The position numbers and the translations under genes are program-made. Under the pieces are notes generated by a model, which saw nothing but the letters and a program-made list of their open reading frames with translations, had not been told where the DNA came from and made no database searches. A stretch of 64,000 bases of DNA from Bacillota bacterium (GTDB lineage: Bacteria; Bacillota_A; Clostridia; Christensenellales; Aristaeellaceae): the NCBI GenBank assembly GCA_023421735.1, contig JAEZSP010000037.1, positions 34,785-98,784 on the forward strand, in the 5' to 3' direction. Within the stretch, counting starts at the first letter, position 1; every line of letters begins with the position of its first letter. This document shows positions 1-8,973 of this stretch, piece by piece.

Positions 1-2
1 CG

Positions 3-548
3 CTCTACATCCTCGATCTCGTGCAAAATTCGGTCGCGGCCATGGCGCGTCGGGTCACGATTGCCCTCGACATCCAGGACACGGCGGATCTTCTGGCGAT
101 TTCGATTGAAGACGACGGACGCGGCATGGACGAGGCGCTTCTTGCGCGCGTGACGAGTCCGTTTACAACGACGCGAACGACGCGCAGGGTCGGCCTCGGC
201 CTTCCGATGGCGCGCCAGCTGTGCGAGGCATGCGGCGGTTCGTTTCAGATCACATCCGCGCCCGGCGCGGGGACGAAGCTTCGCATGACGGCTCGACTCT
301 CGCACATCGACCTCCCGCCCATGGGTGATTTACCCGGGACGATGGTGGCGCTTTGCACCGGATGCCCTGAGACGCCGGAGTTCACGCTTCGGTATGCGCG
401 GGGGGAACGTGCGTGTGCGTTTGATACGGCGGAGGTTCGGGAAGCCCTGGGCGGCGTCCCGCTCAATCAGCCGGAGGTTCTTTCCTGGATTGGGGAATAC
501 ATCAGGGAGTCCATCATGGCGGTCGATCAAGACCGCAAGCAAATTTAA
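3..548 (+). CDS. HATPase-domain protein of the hydrogenase operon (5' end outside window)
   Basis: The reading frame is open from the first bases of the window, so the N-terminus is missing. The visible part starts inside the N box of a histidine-kinase-type ATPase fold (LYILDLVQNSVAA), followed by the G1 box (EDDGRGMDEALL) and the G2 region (RRVGLGLPMARQLCEACGG). No phosphoacceptor domain is visible. It ends 17 bases before the [2Fe-2S] protein gene and is evidently co-transcribed with it. HATPase proteins are known accessory genes of NAD-linked [FeFe]-hydrogenase operons in Clostridia; their role is unclear. The C-terminal ~65 residues after the ATPase fold match nothing I recognise. Confidence 0.8.
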   Translation, partial: LYILDLVQNSVAAMARRVTIALDIQDTADLLAISIEDDGRGMDEALLARVTSPFTTTRTTRRVGLGLPMARQLCEACGGSFQITSAPGAGTKLRMTARLSHIDLPPMGDLPGTMVALCTGCPETPEFTLRYARGERACAFDTAEVREALGGVPLNQPEVLSWIGEYIRESIMAVDQDRKQI

Positions 549-565
549 CCGGAGGTGGCAACCAT

Positions 566-934
566 ATGAAGTCAATCGCAGATCTCGAAAAGATCCGTCA
601 AAAGACGCTCAGCCAGGTCAACCTTCGCCACGAGAGCGAGGGCACCCGCGTGGTCGTCGGCATGGCGACCTGCGGCATCGCAGCCGGCGCGCGTCCCGTC
701 ATGACCGCGTTTCTCGACGAAGTTGGAAAGCGCAACCTGCTCGACGTCGTCGTCGCGCAGACCGGCTGCATCGGCATGTGCCGGTATGAGCCGATCGTTG
801 AGGTCACGCTGCCTGGCCAGGAGAAGGTGACCTATGTCAAGGTGAATCCCGACATGGTGCCCCGCATCGTCGCAGAACACCTCGTCAACGGATCGCCCGT
901 TTACGAATATACCATCGGGGCTGCTGAGAAGTAA
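566..934 (+). CDS. Thioredoxin-like [2Fe-2S] ferredoxin (HydC/NuoE C-terminal-like)
   Basis: A 122-residue protein with the four-Cys pattern of the thioredoxin-like [2Fe-2S] fold: one Cys in MATCGIAAG and a pair in TGCIGMC near residue 70-75. It is shorter than a full NuoE/HydC subunit (about 160 residues) because it lacks the N-terminal helical domain. Such stand-alone proteins usually sit just before hydB and carry electrons within the hydrogenase complex. A strong ribosome site (GGAGGTGG) precedes the ATG. The gene lies between the HATPase gene and hydB with gaps under 30 bases, so it is clearly part of the same operon. A full-length hydC may lie upstream, outside the window. Confidence 0.85.
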   Translation: MKSIADLEKIRQKTLSQVNLRHESEGTRVVVGMATCGIAAGARPVMTAFLDEVGKRNLLDVVVAQTGCIGMCRYEPIVEVTLPGQEKVTYVKVNPDMVPRIVAEHLVNGSPVYEYTIGAAEK

Positions 935-960
935 GCGCTCAAACATAGGAGGTTAGTATA

Positions 961-2751
961 ATGGAGCTTTTCCGTTCCACGATTCTGGTTTGCGGCGGCA
1001 CGGGGTGCACGTCCTCCGGTTCGCCGAAGCTGTATGAGCGTTTCTCGCAGCTTTTGACCGATAAGGGACTCGACAAGGAAGTAAAGCTTGTCAAAACCGG
1101 CTGTTTCGGCCTGTGTGCCGCCGGCCCGGTCGTCATCGTGTATCCCGAAGGCGCGTTCTATTCCGGGGTGAAGGTCGAAGACGTCGATGAGATCGTCTCC
1201 GAGCACCTCGTCAAGGGGCGCATCGTCGCACGGCTTCTGTACAAGGGCGACGGCGAAAAGCCGGAGGTCACCCCGCTCGAAGAGATCGGTTTTTACAAAA
1301 AGCAGAAGCGCGTTGCACTTCGCAACTGCGGCGTGATCAATCCCGAGAGCATCGATGAATATATCGCCTTTGATGGGTATAAAGCGCTTGCGAAGGTTCT
1401 GACCGAGATGACCCGCGAAGAGGTCGTCGATACCATTTCCAAGTCCGGCCTGCGCGGCCGCGGCGGCGCCGGCTTCCCGACCGGGACCAAGTGGCGCTTC
1501 GCCATGGGTTCGACGGGTCAGAAGTACGTCTGCTGCAACGCCGACGAGGGCGACCCGGGTGCGTTCATGGATCGTTCCGTGCTCGAGGGCGATCCCCACG
1601 CGGTTTTGGAGGCCATGGCCATCGCTGGCTACGCGATCGCGGCCGATCAGGGTTATATCTACGTGCGTGCGGAGTACCCCATCGCGGTCAAGCGCCTCGA
1701 GATCGCCATCAATCAGGCGCGCGAATACGGCCTTTTGGGCAAGGACATCTTCGGCACCGGCTTCAATTTTGACATTGACATCCGGCTCGGCGCAGGCGCG
1801 TTCGTCTGCGGCGAAGAGACCGCGCTCATGAATTCCATCGAGGGTTTGCGCGGCGAACCGCGTCCCCGTCCGCCGTTCCCGGCGGTGAAGGGCCTTTTTG
1901 GCCGTCCGACGATTCTCAACAACGTCGAGACCTACGCAAACGTCTGCCAGATCATTTTAAACGGCGCAGAGTGGTTCGCCTCCATGGGCACCGAAAAGTC
2001 CAAGGGGACCAAGGTCTTCGCGCTGGGCGGCAAGATTGCAAACTCGGGACTGGTTGAAATCCCGATGGGCACGACGCTGCGCGAGATCATCTACGACATC
2101 GGCGGCGGCTGCCCGAACGGCAAGGCGTTCAAAGCGGTTCAGACCGGCGGCCCCTCCGGCGGCTGTCTCCCGGCCTCGATGCTTGATACGCCCATCGACT
2201 ATGACAATTTGATCGCGGCGGGTTCCATGATGGGCTCGGGCGGCATGATCGTTATGGACGAGGACAACTGCATGGTCGACATCGCCCGGTTCTTCCTCGA
2301 CTTCACGGTCGACGAAAGCTGCGGCAAGTGCGTTCCCTGCCGCGTCGGCACGCGCCGCATGCTCGAAATCCTCAACCGCATCTGCGATGGTCAGGGCGAG
2401 GACGGCGACATCGAGCGGCTGGAAACGCTGGCTGCGAATATTTCGAAATCCGCCCTGTGCGCGCTCGGACAGACCGCGCCCAACCCGGTTCTTTCGACCA
2501 TTCGCCAGTTCCGCTCCGAATACGAGGCGCACATTTACGAAAAGCGCTGCCCGGCGGGCGTGTGCAAGAAGCTCCTGAGCTACACGATCGATCCGGAGAA
2601 GTGCGTGGGCTGCACGCTCTGCGCGCGCAACTGCCCTGTCAACGCCATCTCTGGCAAGGTCAAGGAGAAGCACGTGATCGACCAGAAGACATGCATCAAG
2701 TGCGGCGCCTGTATGGAGAAGTGCAAGTTCGGCGCGATCTCCAGAAAGTGA
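961..2751 (+). CDS. hydB: NADH-binding subunit HydB/NuoF of NAD-linked [FeFe]-hydrogenase
   Basis: A 596-residue flavoprotein subunit. Domains in order: an N-terminal thioredoxin-like [2Fe-2S] domain (C11, C16, C48, C52); the FMN/NADH-binding NuoF core with the glycine-rich RGRGGAGFPTGTKW motif near residue 170; an SLBB region; a [4Fe-4S] site ESCGKCVPC (C454, C457, C460); and a C-terminal two-cluster ferredoxin with CVGCTLCARNC and CIKCGACMEKC. This full set is typical of HydB in bifurcating or NAD(H)-dependent [FeFe]-hydrogenases rather than of respiratory NuoF, which lacks the C-terminal ferredoxin. It oxidises or reduces NAD(H) through FMN and passes electrons to HydA. AGGAGG lies a few bases before the ATG, and hydA follows after 18 bases. 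Confidence 0.95.
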   Translation: MELFRSTILVCGGTGCTSSGSPKLYERFSQLLTDKGLDKEVKLVKTGCFGLCAAGPVVIVYPEGAFYSGVKVEDVDEIVSEHLVKGRIVARLLYKGDGEKPEVTPLEEIGFYKKQKRVALRNCGVINPESIDEYIAFDGYKALAKVLTEMTREEVVDTISKSGLRGRGGAGFPTGTKWRFAMGSTGQKYVCCNADEGDPGAFMDRSVLEGDPHAVLEAMAIAGYAIAADQGYIYVRAEYPIAVKRLEIAINQAREYGLLGKDIFGTGFNFDIDIRLGAGAFVCGEETALMNSIEGLRGEPRPRPPFPAVKGLFGRPTILNNVETYANVCQIILNGAEWFASMGTEKSKGTKVFALGGKIANSGLVEIPMGTTLREIIYDIGGGCPNGKAFKAVQTGGPSGGCLPASMLDTPIDYDNLIAAGSMMGSGGMIVMDEDNCMVDIARFFLDFTVDESCGKCVPCRVGTRRMLEILNRICDGQGEDGDIERLETLAANISKSALCALGQTAPNPVLSTIRQFRSEYEAHIYEKRCPAGVCKKLLSYTIDPEKCVGCTLCARNCPVNAISGKVKEKHVIDQKTCIKCGACMEKCKFGAISRK

Positions 2752-2769
2752 GCGAGGAGGAAAATATAA

Positions 2770-4536
2770 ATGGCTGATATTACGCTTAAAATAGACGGCG
2801 TATCCGTAACGGTTCCCGCCGGTACCACCGTCCTCGACGCGGCCAGGAAGGCCGGGATTCGCATCCCGACGCTTTGCTACATGAAGGGCGTCAATGAAAT
2901 CGGCGCCTGCCGCATGTGCCTGGTCGATACCGGTGCGAAAGTGCCCTCCGCGGCGTGCGTGATGCCCGTCGAGTCCCTGCCGCGCGACCGCGTGACCGGA
3001 GAAATCAATGTAAAGACGAATACGCCGCTCTTGCGCTCGATCCGCAAGTCGACGCTCGAGCTTCTGCTCTCCACGCACGACAAGAAATGCCTCTCCTGCC
3101 CCCGCAACACGAATTGCGAGTTGCAGAAGATGTGCATCGAATACGGCGTGGACAACGAGGATCAGTATAGCGGCCTCATGCCCGAGGCGAAGTATGACTC
3201 CTCCTCCCTCTCCATTCGCCGCAATAACGCCAAGTGCATCGTCTGCCGCCGTTGCGTTGCGATGTGCGACAAGGTGCAGAACGTGGGCGTCATCGGCGCC
3301 ATGGGGCGGGGTATGAAGACGCAGATCGCCTCCGCATGGGGCATGACCCTTGCAGAGACCGGCTGCATCAACTGTGGCCAGTGCATCGCCGCGTGCCCGA
3401 CCGGCGCGCTCACCGAGCGGGACGATACCCAGAAGGTCTGGGATGCCATCGCCGATCCCAAGAAGTTCGTGGTCGTGCAGGCCGCGCCCGCTGTCCGCGC
3501 CGCGCTCGGCGAGGAGTTCGGCATGCCGATCGGTACGAACGTCACCGGCAAACTGGCGGCATCGCTGCATCGCCTGGGCTTCGACAAGGTGTTTGACACC
3601 GATTTCGCGGCCGATCTCACCATCATGGAAGAGGCCACCGAACTCGTCACCCGCGTCAAGGAAGGCGGCGTCTTGCCGATGATCACTTCCTGCTCGCCGG
3701 GTTGGATCAAGTTCTGCGAGACCTATTATCCCGAGTTTATTCCGAATCTCTCCACCTGTAAATCCCCCCACGAGATGGAGGGTGCGGTGGTCAAGAGCTA
3801 TTACGCCGAGAAGGCGGGTTTGAATCCCAAGGACATCGTGGTCGTCTCCGTCATGCCCTGCACCGCCAAAAAGTTCGAGGCTGCGCGTCCCGAGCTGGGC
3901 AATGAAGGGATTCCGGACGTCGACGTCGTGATCACCACGCGCGAACTTGCGCGCATGATCAAAATCGCGGGCGTGGACTTCGTGAGTCTGCCCGACGAGA
4001 CCTTCGACGAGATGTTGGGTGAGTACTCCGGCGCGGCGGTCATCTTCGGCGTGACCGGCGGCGTCATGGAGGCCGCGCTGCGTACCGCTTACGAAGTCAT
4101 CACGGGCGATAAGCTCCAGAAGCTCGAATTCAACGATGTGCGCGGCTTCGAAGGTGTGAAGGAAGCCTCCTATAACCTGAGCGGGCTCGAAGTGAAGGTC
4201 GCTGTGGCGCATTCGACGGGCGCAGCTTCCAAGCTCCTCGACGCCGTCAAGGCGGGCGAAAAGGACTATACCTTCATCGAGGTCATGGGATGCCCTGGCG
4301 GCTGCATCAACGGCGGCGGACAGCCGATCGTTTCGCCCACCGTGCGCGAGGTTGTGGACGTGAAGGGTCTGCGCGCCAAGGCGCTCTACGCCGAGGACGC
4401 TTCCAAGGCCGTGCGCAAGTCCCATGAGGCGCCCGCCGTCCAGAAGCTGTACGACGAGTATTTCGAGAAACCCAACTCCCACAAGGCGCACGAGCTCCTG
4501 CACACCCATTATCAGAAGCGCGCCAAATACAACTAA
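2770..4536 (+). CDS. hydA: [FeFe]-hydrogenase catalytic subunit HydA
   Basis: A 588-residue protein. An N-terminal plant-type [2Fe-2S] domain (C36, C47, C50, C63) is followed by the His-Cys3 [4Fe-4S] site (H103, C107, C110, C116), two [4Fe-4S] ferredoxin motifs (C156-C166 and C199-C209), the H-cluster domain and a small-subunit-like C-terminus. H-cluster motifs are L1 TSCSPGW at 306-312, L2 MPCTAKKFE with C364, and L3 GCPGGCINGGGQP with C508 and C512. L1 reads Cys-Ser where the textbook form is Cys-Cys. The reaction is reversible proton reduction to H2, probably linked to both ferredoxin and NADH through HydB. It is the last gene of the operon. Confidence 0.96.
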   Translation: MADITLKIDGVSVTVPAGTTVLDAARKAGIRIPTLCYMKGVNEIGACRMCLVDTGAKVPSAACVMPVESLPRDRVTGEINVKTNTPLLRSIRKSTLELLLSTHDKKCLSCPRNTNCELQKMCIEYGVDNEDQYSGLMPEAKYDSSSLSIRRNNAKCIVCRRCVAMCDKVQNVGVIGAMGRGMKTQIASAWGMTLAETGCINCGQCIAACPTGALTERDDTQKVWDAIADPKKFVVVQAAPAVRAALGEEFGMPIGTNVTGKLAASLHRLGFDKVFDTDFAADLTIMEEATELVTRVKEGGVLPMITSCSPGWIKFCETYYPEFIPNLSTCKSPHEMEGAVVKSYYAEKAGLNPKDIVVVSVMPCTAKKFEAARPELGNEGIPDVDVVITTRELARMIKIAGVDFVSLPDETFDEMLGEYSGAAVIFGVTGGVMEAALRTAYEVITGDKLQKLEFNDVRGFEGVKEASYNLSGLEVKVAVAHSTGAASKLLDAVKAGEKDYTFIEVMGCPGGCINGGGQPIVSPTVREVVDVKGLRAKALYAEDASKAVRKSHEAPAVQKLYDEYFEKPNSHKAHELLHTHYQKRAKYN

Positions 4537-4551
4537 AAAAACTGCAATCGG

Positions 4552-4578
4552 AGCGCCGTTCGTTTTTCGGATGGCGCT
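4552..4578 (+). terminator. Possible weak terminator after hydA
   Basis: An 11-pair stem (with G-U pairs) around a TTTTT loop starts 15 bases after the hydA stop. It is followed by only a short pyrimidine stretch, without a real T-run, so termination here would be inefficient. Confidence 0.35.
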
Positions 4579-4640
4579 TCTCGTCGTTCATGTATGTAGA
4601 GGGTGGCATCCCGGGGGATCAAATCGAGGAGGGGAATGGG

Positions 4641-6884
4641 ATGGAGACTTTATTCAATGGTGGATGGCTGTTTTCATCGGACGGGGAGACGTATTATGCG
4701 GTTGAACTGCCGCACGATGCGCAGATCACGTTGCCGCGCGCGGCGGGAGAATCGGGCTCACAGGGATTCTACCCCCACGACGGCGTCATTTTTTATCAAA
4801 AGACGTTTTTTGTGCCGGAGGAATGGGATGGTAAGGTCGTTTCACTCGTCTTTGAAGGCGCGCAGCGGTTCACAACCGTCTTTTTGAACGGGCGCGAGAT
4901 TTGCCGGCATCCATATGGCTATACGCCCTTTGCCGCCGAGCTTTCGGGACTCCTGATCGGTGCGGAGAACGAACTGCGCGTGCGGCTTGACAATACCGAT
5001 TCCGGCGATCGCTGGTATAGCGGCATGGGCATATACCGGAATGTACGGCTGCTTGTGAAAGAGCCGTGCCGGATTGCGCCGTGGGGACTTGGCGCCACGC
5101 ACACCGTGGACGAAGCGGGCGCGCATGTGGATGTATCCGTTGAGATCGAGAATGCGGGCGCGCCGCGCGAGATTGAGATCGAAATCGCGCTGTGCGGCGA
5201 GGTGACGCACATATCGGGCCTTGCGGCGGCGGGGAAGAGTGTGTTTTTGGCGCATGTGCGCGTCAAGTCGCCCGAATTGTGGGACGTGGATGCGCCAAAG
5301 GTGCACATTCTGTCCGCGAAGGTGTTCGAGAAAGGCGCGCTCGTCGATGCGCAGGAAATCAAAACAGGCTTCCGGGAAGCGCGCTTCGACCCGGACACGG
5401 GATTTTGGCTCAATGGGCGGAACATCAAGCTCAAGGGCGTGAATCTGCACCACGACGGCGGCGTCTTTGGCGCCGCAGTGCCGGAGAAAGTCTGGCGGCG
5501 GCGGTTTTTGAAGCTCAAGGAAATGGGCGCGAACGCCGTGCGCACCTCCCACAACCCGCAGGCACCTGAATTTTACGATTTATGCGACGAGCTGGGGCTT
5601 CTCGTCATTGATGAGTTATACGATAAGTGGACGGGCACGCAACTCTACTACAAGGATATTTTCCCAACCGATCGCTTTTCGGACCTCGCCGCAATGATTG
5701 CGCGCGACAAGAGTCACCCCTCAGTCATTCTTTGGAGCGTCGGCAACGAGGTGGAAATCCAGTATCAGGAAGCGTTTTACACATACCTGTCCGAGTTTTG
5801 CGATCGCTGTCGGCAGCTCGATCCGACGCGCCCCGTGTCCATGGCGCTCATCAGCTATGTGCTCAAGGATTTCAACGAAGATGTGCCGCTTGAAGATAGG
5901 CTTGCCGCGACGGTGCGCTATGGAGAACTCGTCGATGTGTTCATGGGTAATTATATGGAATCGTTCTATGTGGCATTGCGAGAAAAGGGACTCAGAAAGG
6001 CGTTTATCGGCTCTGAAATACTGGCCTATTACCGCTTTGAGGAGTTATCCAACAGCAACCTCGTGGTCGCTTCGCCCTGGAACGACGTAGAGGCACACGC
6101 GTGGGTCGCGGGTGGGTTCTACTGGGCGGGGATCGATTATCTCGGTGAATCGATCGGTTGGCCCTGCCACGGCTGGGCGGGTTGCCCCATCGACAGCGCG
6201 GGATTTTTGAAGCCGCGCGCATACCATATCGCGAGCCAGTGGAAGACAGAACCCATGGTGAAGCTTGCGGTGTTTGATGATTCCCAAAGCTGGGACATGG
6301 CAAACGGCATGTGGGGGTTCCCGGAGATGGCTGCCGACTGGAACCAGAACGCGCCAGGGCGCATCTACCACGTGGCTGCGTTCACCAACTGCGACGAGGT
6401 CGTGTTGCACCAGACAGGCAGGTTCCCGCGCACGGCGCGTCCCGATCCGGACGAGCACATCGCGCACTTTTATTTGCCTTATGGGCCGGGGGAGCTTGTC
6501 GCCGAAGGACTGATTGGCGGGGAAAAGGTATGCAAAGATCGGCTGATGACGACCGACGGGCCTGCAAAACTGGAACTGAAGCTGTGCGATTCGCTCAGGG
6601 CAGACGGGCAGGACATTGCGCAGATTGAGGCGACGCTCGTCGATGCGGAGGGGCAGATTGCCACGCGCGTGCGACCGGAAATCAAGGTCGCGGTCGAAGG
6701 CGCGGCGAGCCTGTGGAAGCTGTCAAACGGCGATTTCCTCGCGACGGACGCGATTGCGCGCATGCACGAGGGGCACATGCTGATCGTCCTGCGCTCAAAT
6801 GGGCAGTCGGGCGCGGTGCGCGTCGTTGCTTCTGCCGAAGGGGCTGCGGATGCGGAGCTGATCTTTCAGGCAAAAACATGGTAA
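4641..6884 (+). CDS. Glycoside hydrolase family 2 (beta-galactosidase/glucuronidase type)
   Basis: A 747-residue protein with GH2 architecture: an N-terminal jelly-roll sugar-binding domain (about 1-150), an Ig-like beta-sandwich, a TIM barrel (about 255-550) and C-terminal beta domains of DUF4982/Ig type. The acid/base Glu is E370 in WSVGNEVEI and the nucleophile is E459 in FIGSEILAYY. TSHNPQAPEF is the usual active-site motif after strand 2. I chose the ATG at 4641 because AGGAGG lies about 8 bases upstream; an upstream in-frame ATG (4590) has no ribosome site. There is no signal peptide, so it is cytoplasmic and acts on imported oligosaccharide. The exact sugar specificity cannot be read from the sequence. 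Confidence 0.9.
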   Translation: METLFNGGWLFSSDGETYYAVELPHDAQITLPRAAGESGSQGFYPHDGVIFYQKTFFVPEEWDGKVVSLVFEGAQRFTTVFLNGREICRHPYGYTPFAAELSGLLIGAENELRVRLDNTDSGDRWYSGMGIYRNVRLLVKEPCRIAPWGLGATHTVDEAGAHVDVSVEIENAGAPREIEIEIALCGEVTHISGLAAAGKSVFLAHVRVKSPELWDVDAPKVHILSAKVFEKGALVDAQEIKTGFREARFDPDTGFWLNGRNIKLKGVNLHHDGGVFGAAVPEKVWRRRFLKLKEMGANAVRTSHNPQAPEFYDLCDELGLLVIDELYDKWTGTQLYYKDIFPTDRFSDLAAMIARDKSHPSVILWSVGNEVEIQYQEAFYTYLSEFCDRCRQLDPTRPVSMALISYVLKDFNEDVPLEDRLAATVRYGELVDVFMGNYMESFYVALREKGLRKAFIGSEILAYYRFEELSNSNLVVASPWNDVEAHAWVAGGFYWAGIDYLGESIGWPCHGWAGCPIDSAGFLKPRAYHIASQWKTEPMVKLAVFDDSQSWDMANGMWGFPEMAADWNQNAPGRIYHVAAFTNCDEVVLHQTGRFPRTARPDPDEHIAHFYLPYGPGELVAEGLIGGEKVCKDRLMTTDGPAKLELKLCDSLRADGQDIAQIEATLVDAEGQIATRVRPEIKVAVEGAASLWKLSNGDFLATDAIARMHEGHMLIVLRSNGQSGAVRVVASAEGAADAELIFQAKTW

Positions 6885-7030
6885 AATATAACAGGTATGT
6901 TGAACTGGAAACATCCGCCGGATCCGATGCGTCTATAAGGTGCCGCTGAACGAGGCCGACGCGATTCCCGCAAAGAGAGGATCGAGGCCGACAAGCGCTC
7001 GGTGAGATCATTTTTTGGGCGGTGTAATCC

Positions 7031-7570
7031 ATGAAAAAGAAATTGACATCCATTTTGTTGGCCCTGATACTGTGTTTTGCGGTATTGCCCGCGTCGGCGG
7101 AGACGGATGCACATGCGCTCCTCAAATCAATCGATGTGTTGGGACAGATGGGCTGGGTGCTCAATGCGCCCTACAAGGCAGAACAGGATACCATCGACGT
7201 CGCGATGAACGATTTGGGCGACGCGGACAGTTCCAACTATGTTGAGTCCGCGAAGGGCACCTACTACACGTACGATGCGCAGAAACTCGTATTTGGCGTA
7301 AACAAGGGAGAGCAGATCTTTGAAATTCGCTCCTTTGACGCCCGGCTTTCTGAAATCAAGCTTTCGGATGTGACGGATTACTTCGGCGACCCGGCACATT
7401 TGACCCGTTCGGACACGGAGCTGTTTATCAGCTACAAGCTTACGGACGATTTCACCATCAAGTTCGTCTTTCCGCGCACGGGTACGAACCCCGCCGTCTC
7501 GCACTATTGCGTCATCTATCCCGCGGGAACGGTCAACATGATGGCCGACGATCCCGGCAGGGAATGGTAA
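7031..7570 (+). CDS. Secreted DUF4309 (YjgB-like) protein
   Basis: A 179-residue exported protein. Residues 1-23 are a signal peptide (KKK, hydrophobic core, LPASA cleavage site). The mature part carries features I associate with the DUF4309/YjgB family: a YVESAKGTYYTYD strand, NKGEQIFEIRSFDARL, and the C-terminal HYCVIYPAGTVNMMADDPGREW block ending right at the C-terminus. The biochemical function is not known for this family. A strong terminator hairpin follows. About 145 bases upstream, after the GH2 gene, contain no gene that I can support. Confidence 0.8.
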   Translation: MKKKLTSILLALILCFAVLPASAETDAHALLKSIDVLGQMGWVLNAPYKAEQDTIDVAMNDLGDADSSNYVESAKGTYYTYDAQKLVFGVNKGEQIFEIRSFDARLSEIKLSDVTDYFGDPAHLTRSDTELFISYKLTDDFTIKFVFPRTGTNPAVSHYCVIYPAGTVNMMADDPGREW

Positions 7571-7579
7571 GTGCCAATG

Positions 7580-7613
7580 CGGCGTCCCGTTAATTCGGGG
7601 CGCCGTTTCCTTT
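7580..7613 (+). terminator. Rho-independent terminator after DUF4309 gene
   Basis: A ten-pair GC-rich stem (CGGCGTCCCG against CGGGGCGCCG, loop TTAATT) is followed by TTTCCTTT. Confidence 0.75.
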
Positions 7614-7643
7614 AACCGCGTTTCCTTTCGGGCGCAGTTGCTG

Positions 7644-7649
7644 TATAAT
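7644..7649 (+). promoter_or_regulatory. Sigma-A -10 box for the aldolase gene
   Basis: A perfect TATAAT lies 32 bases before the ATG at 7681. The -35 position (TTTCCT) is a poor match. GGGAGGG precedes the start codon. Confidence 0.5.
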
Positions 7650-7680
7650 AAAGCCAGCAAAAGACGCGGGAGGGATTCAA

Positions 7681-8973
7681 ATGAGCTTCGAACTGATGCA
7701 TCCGGCGGATCAGCTGGTTCTGATCATGGACCGAATTTACCACTATGGCATGACAACGACGTCGGGCGGGAACCTCTCGATCATGGACGAGGACGGCAAT
7801 ATCTGGATCACACCCGGCAGCGTTGACAAGGGCACGTTGACGCGCAAGGATATGATCCGCGTGAAGCCTACGGGCGAGGTGATCGGCATTCACAAGCCTT
7901 CGGTCGAGCTGCCGTTCCATAAAATGATTTATCAGACGCGTCCCGACCTGAAGGCCATTTTGCATGCGCATCCGCCGACGCTCGTGGCGTTTTCACTCGC
8001 CCGCAAAATTCCCATGGTGAATTTGGTGCCCGGCGCGCGTGATCTTTTGGGCGAAGTGGGTATGGCGAAGTACGAAGTGCCGGGAAGCGCGCTCCTGGGC
8101 GAGCGGATTGCCGACGAGTTCCGAAAGGGCAAGCGCACGGTGCTTCTCGAAAATCACGGCGTCGTTTGCGGGTCGACCGATCTTTTTACTGCGTTTATGG
8201 CCTTCGAGACCCTCGATTATGCGGGACGCATCGAGATCGGTGCGAAGAAGCTTGGCGTGCCGCGCGAGCTTACGGATGTCCAGCTTTCACTCGACCGGGA
8301 GCGTGCGGGTGGCGCGATGGACTCCTTCATTCCGGCCAGTCATTCCAGCGAGGAGCGCGAACTCCGCCGCGATATGTGCACGCTCATCCACCGCGCCTAT
8401 GATCAGAAGCTCTTTACCTCCACGCAGGGCACGTTTTCGCATCGGCTTTCGGATGGCTCGTTCCTCATCACACCCTATATGAAGGATCGCAAATATCTCG
8501 ATCTCGACGACATCGTGCGCATTAAAAACGGCATGTGCGAAAGCGGGAAGGTGCCTTCGCGCTCCGTGCTGCTCCATGCGCGCATTTACCGCGAGCATCC
8601 GGAGATCGGCGCGGTTATTATCGCAAAGCCGCCTGCCATCATGTCCTTCGCCGTGACCGACGCAGCTTTTGATTCGCGCACCATTCCCGAGAGCTATATC
8701 ATGCTCCGCGACGTCAAGCGCCTTCCCTTTGAGGCAGTCGCCAATGATCCGGAGGCGATTTCCGCTGCCTTCGATGAAAAGACGCCTGCGGTCATCATCG
8801 ATAACAATGCGGTCGTCGTCACGGGTGCATCGCTTCTCAACGCCTTCGATCGTCTTGAGGTGCTCGACTACTCCGCAGAGGCCATCATCGGCGCACGCGA
8901 TATCGGCCCTGTCGTCATCATCTCGGACGATCAGGTGCGCGAGATCAACCGTGCGTTTGGACTGAAGGAGTGA
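7681..8973 (+). CDS. Class II aldolase/adducin-fold protein, tandem two-domain
   Basis: A 430-residue protein with two consecutive class II aldolase/adducin domains (about 1-215 and 225-430). Domain 1 retains the zinc site HAHPP (H95, H97), a third His in LLENHG (H159) and the acidic residue E76. In domain 2 the same places read IIAKPPAIMSF and IIDNNAVVV, so all metal ligands are lost. Family members catalyse retro-aldol cleavage or epimerisation of sugar phosphates such as fuculose-1-phosphate or ribulose-5-phosphate; the substrate here is unknown. The degenerate half may be structural or bind a ligand. It is a monocistronic unit with its own -10 box. Confidence 0.85.
   Translation: MSFELMHPADQLVLIMDRIYHYGMTTTSGGNLSIMDEDGNIWITPGSVDKGTLTRKDMIRVKPTGEVIGIHKPSVELPFHKMIYQTRPDLKAILHAHPPTLVAFSLARKIPMVNLVPGARDLLGEVGMAKYEVPGSALLGERIADEFRKGKRTVLLENHGVVCGSTDLFTAFMAFETLDYAGRIEIGAKKLGVPRELTDVQLSLDRERAGGAMDSFIPASHSSEERELRRDMCTLIHRAYDQKLFTSTQGTFSHRLSDGSFLITPYMKDRKYLDLDDIVRIKNGMCESGKVPSRSVLLHARIYREHPEIGAVIIAKPPAIMSFAVTDAAFDSRTIPESYIMLRDVKRLPFEAVANDPEAISAAFDEKTPAVIIDNNAVVVTGASLLNAFDRLEVLDYSAEAIIGARDIGPVVIISDDQVREINRAFGLKE

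Noticed and set aside
1957..4509. 850-codon open frame on the minus strand
   Set aside because: It lies entirely antisense to hydB and hydA, whose motifs are certain. Its His/Ala/Arg-rich translation is typical of a shadow frame in GC-rich DNA.
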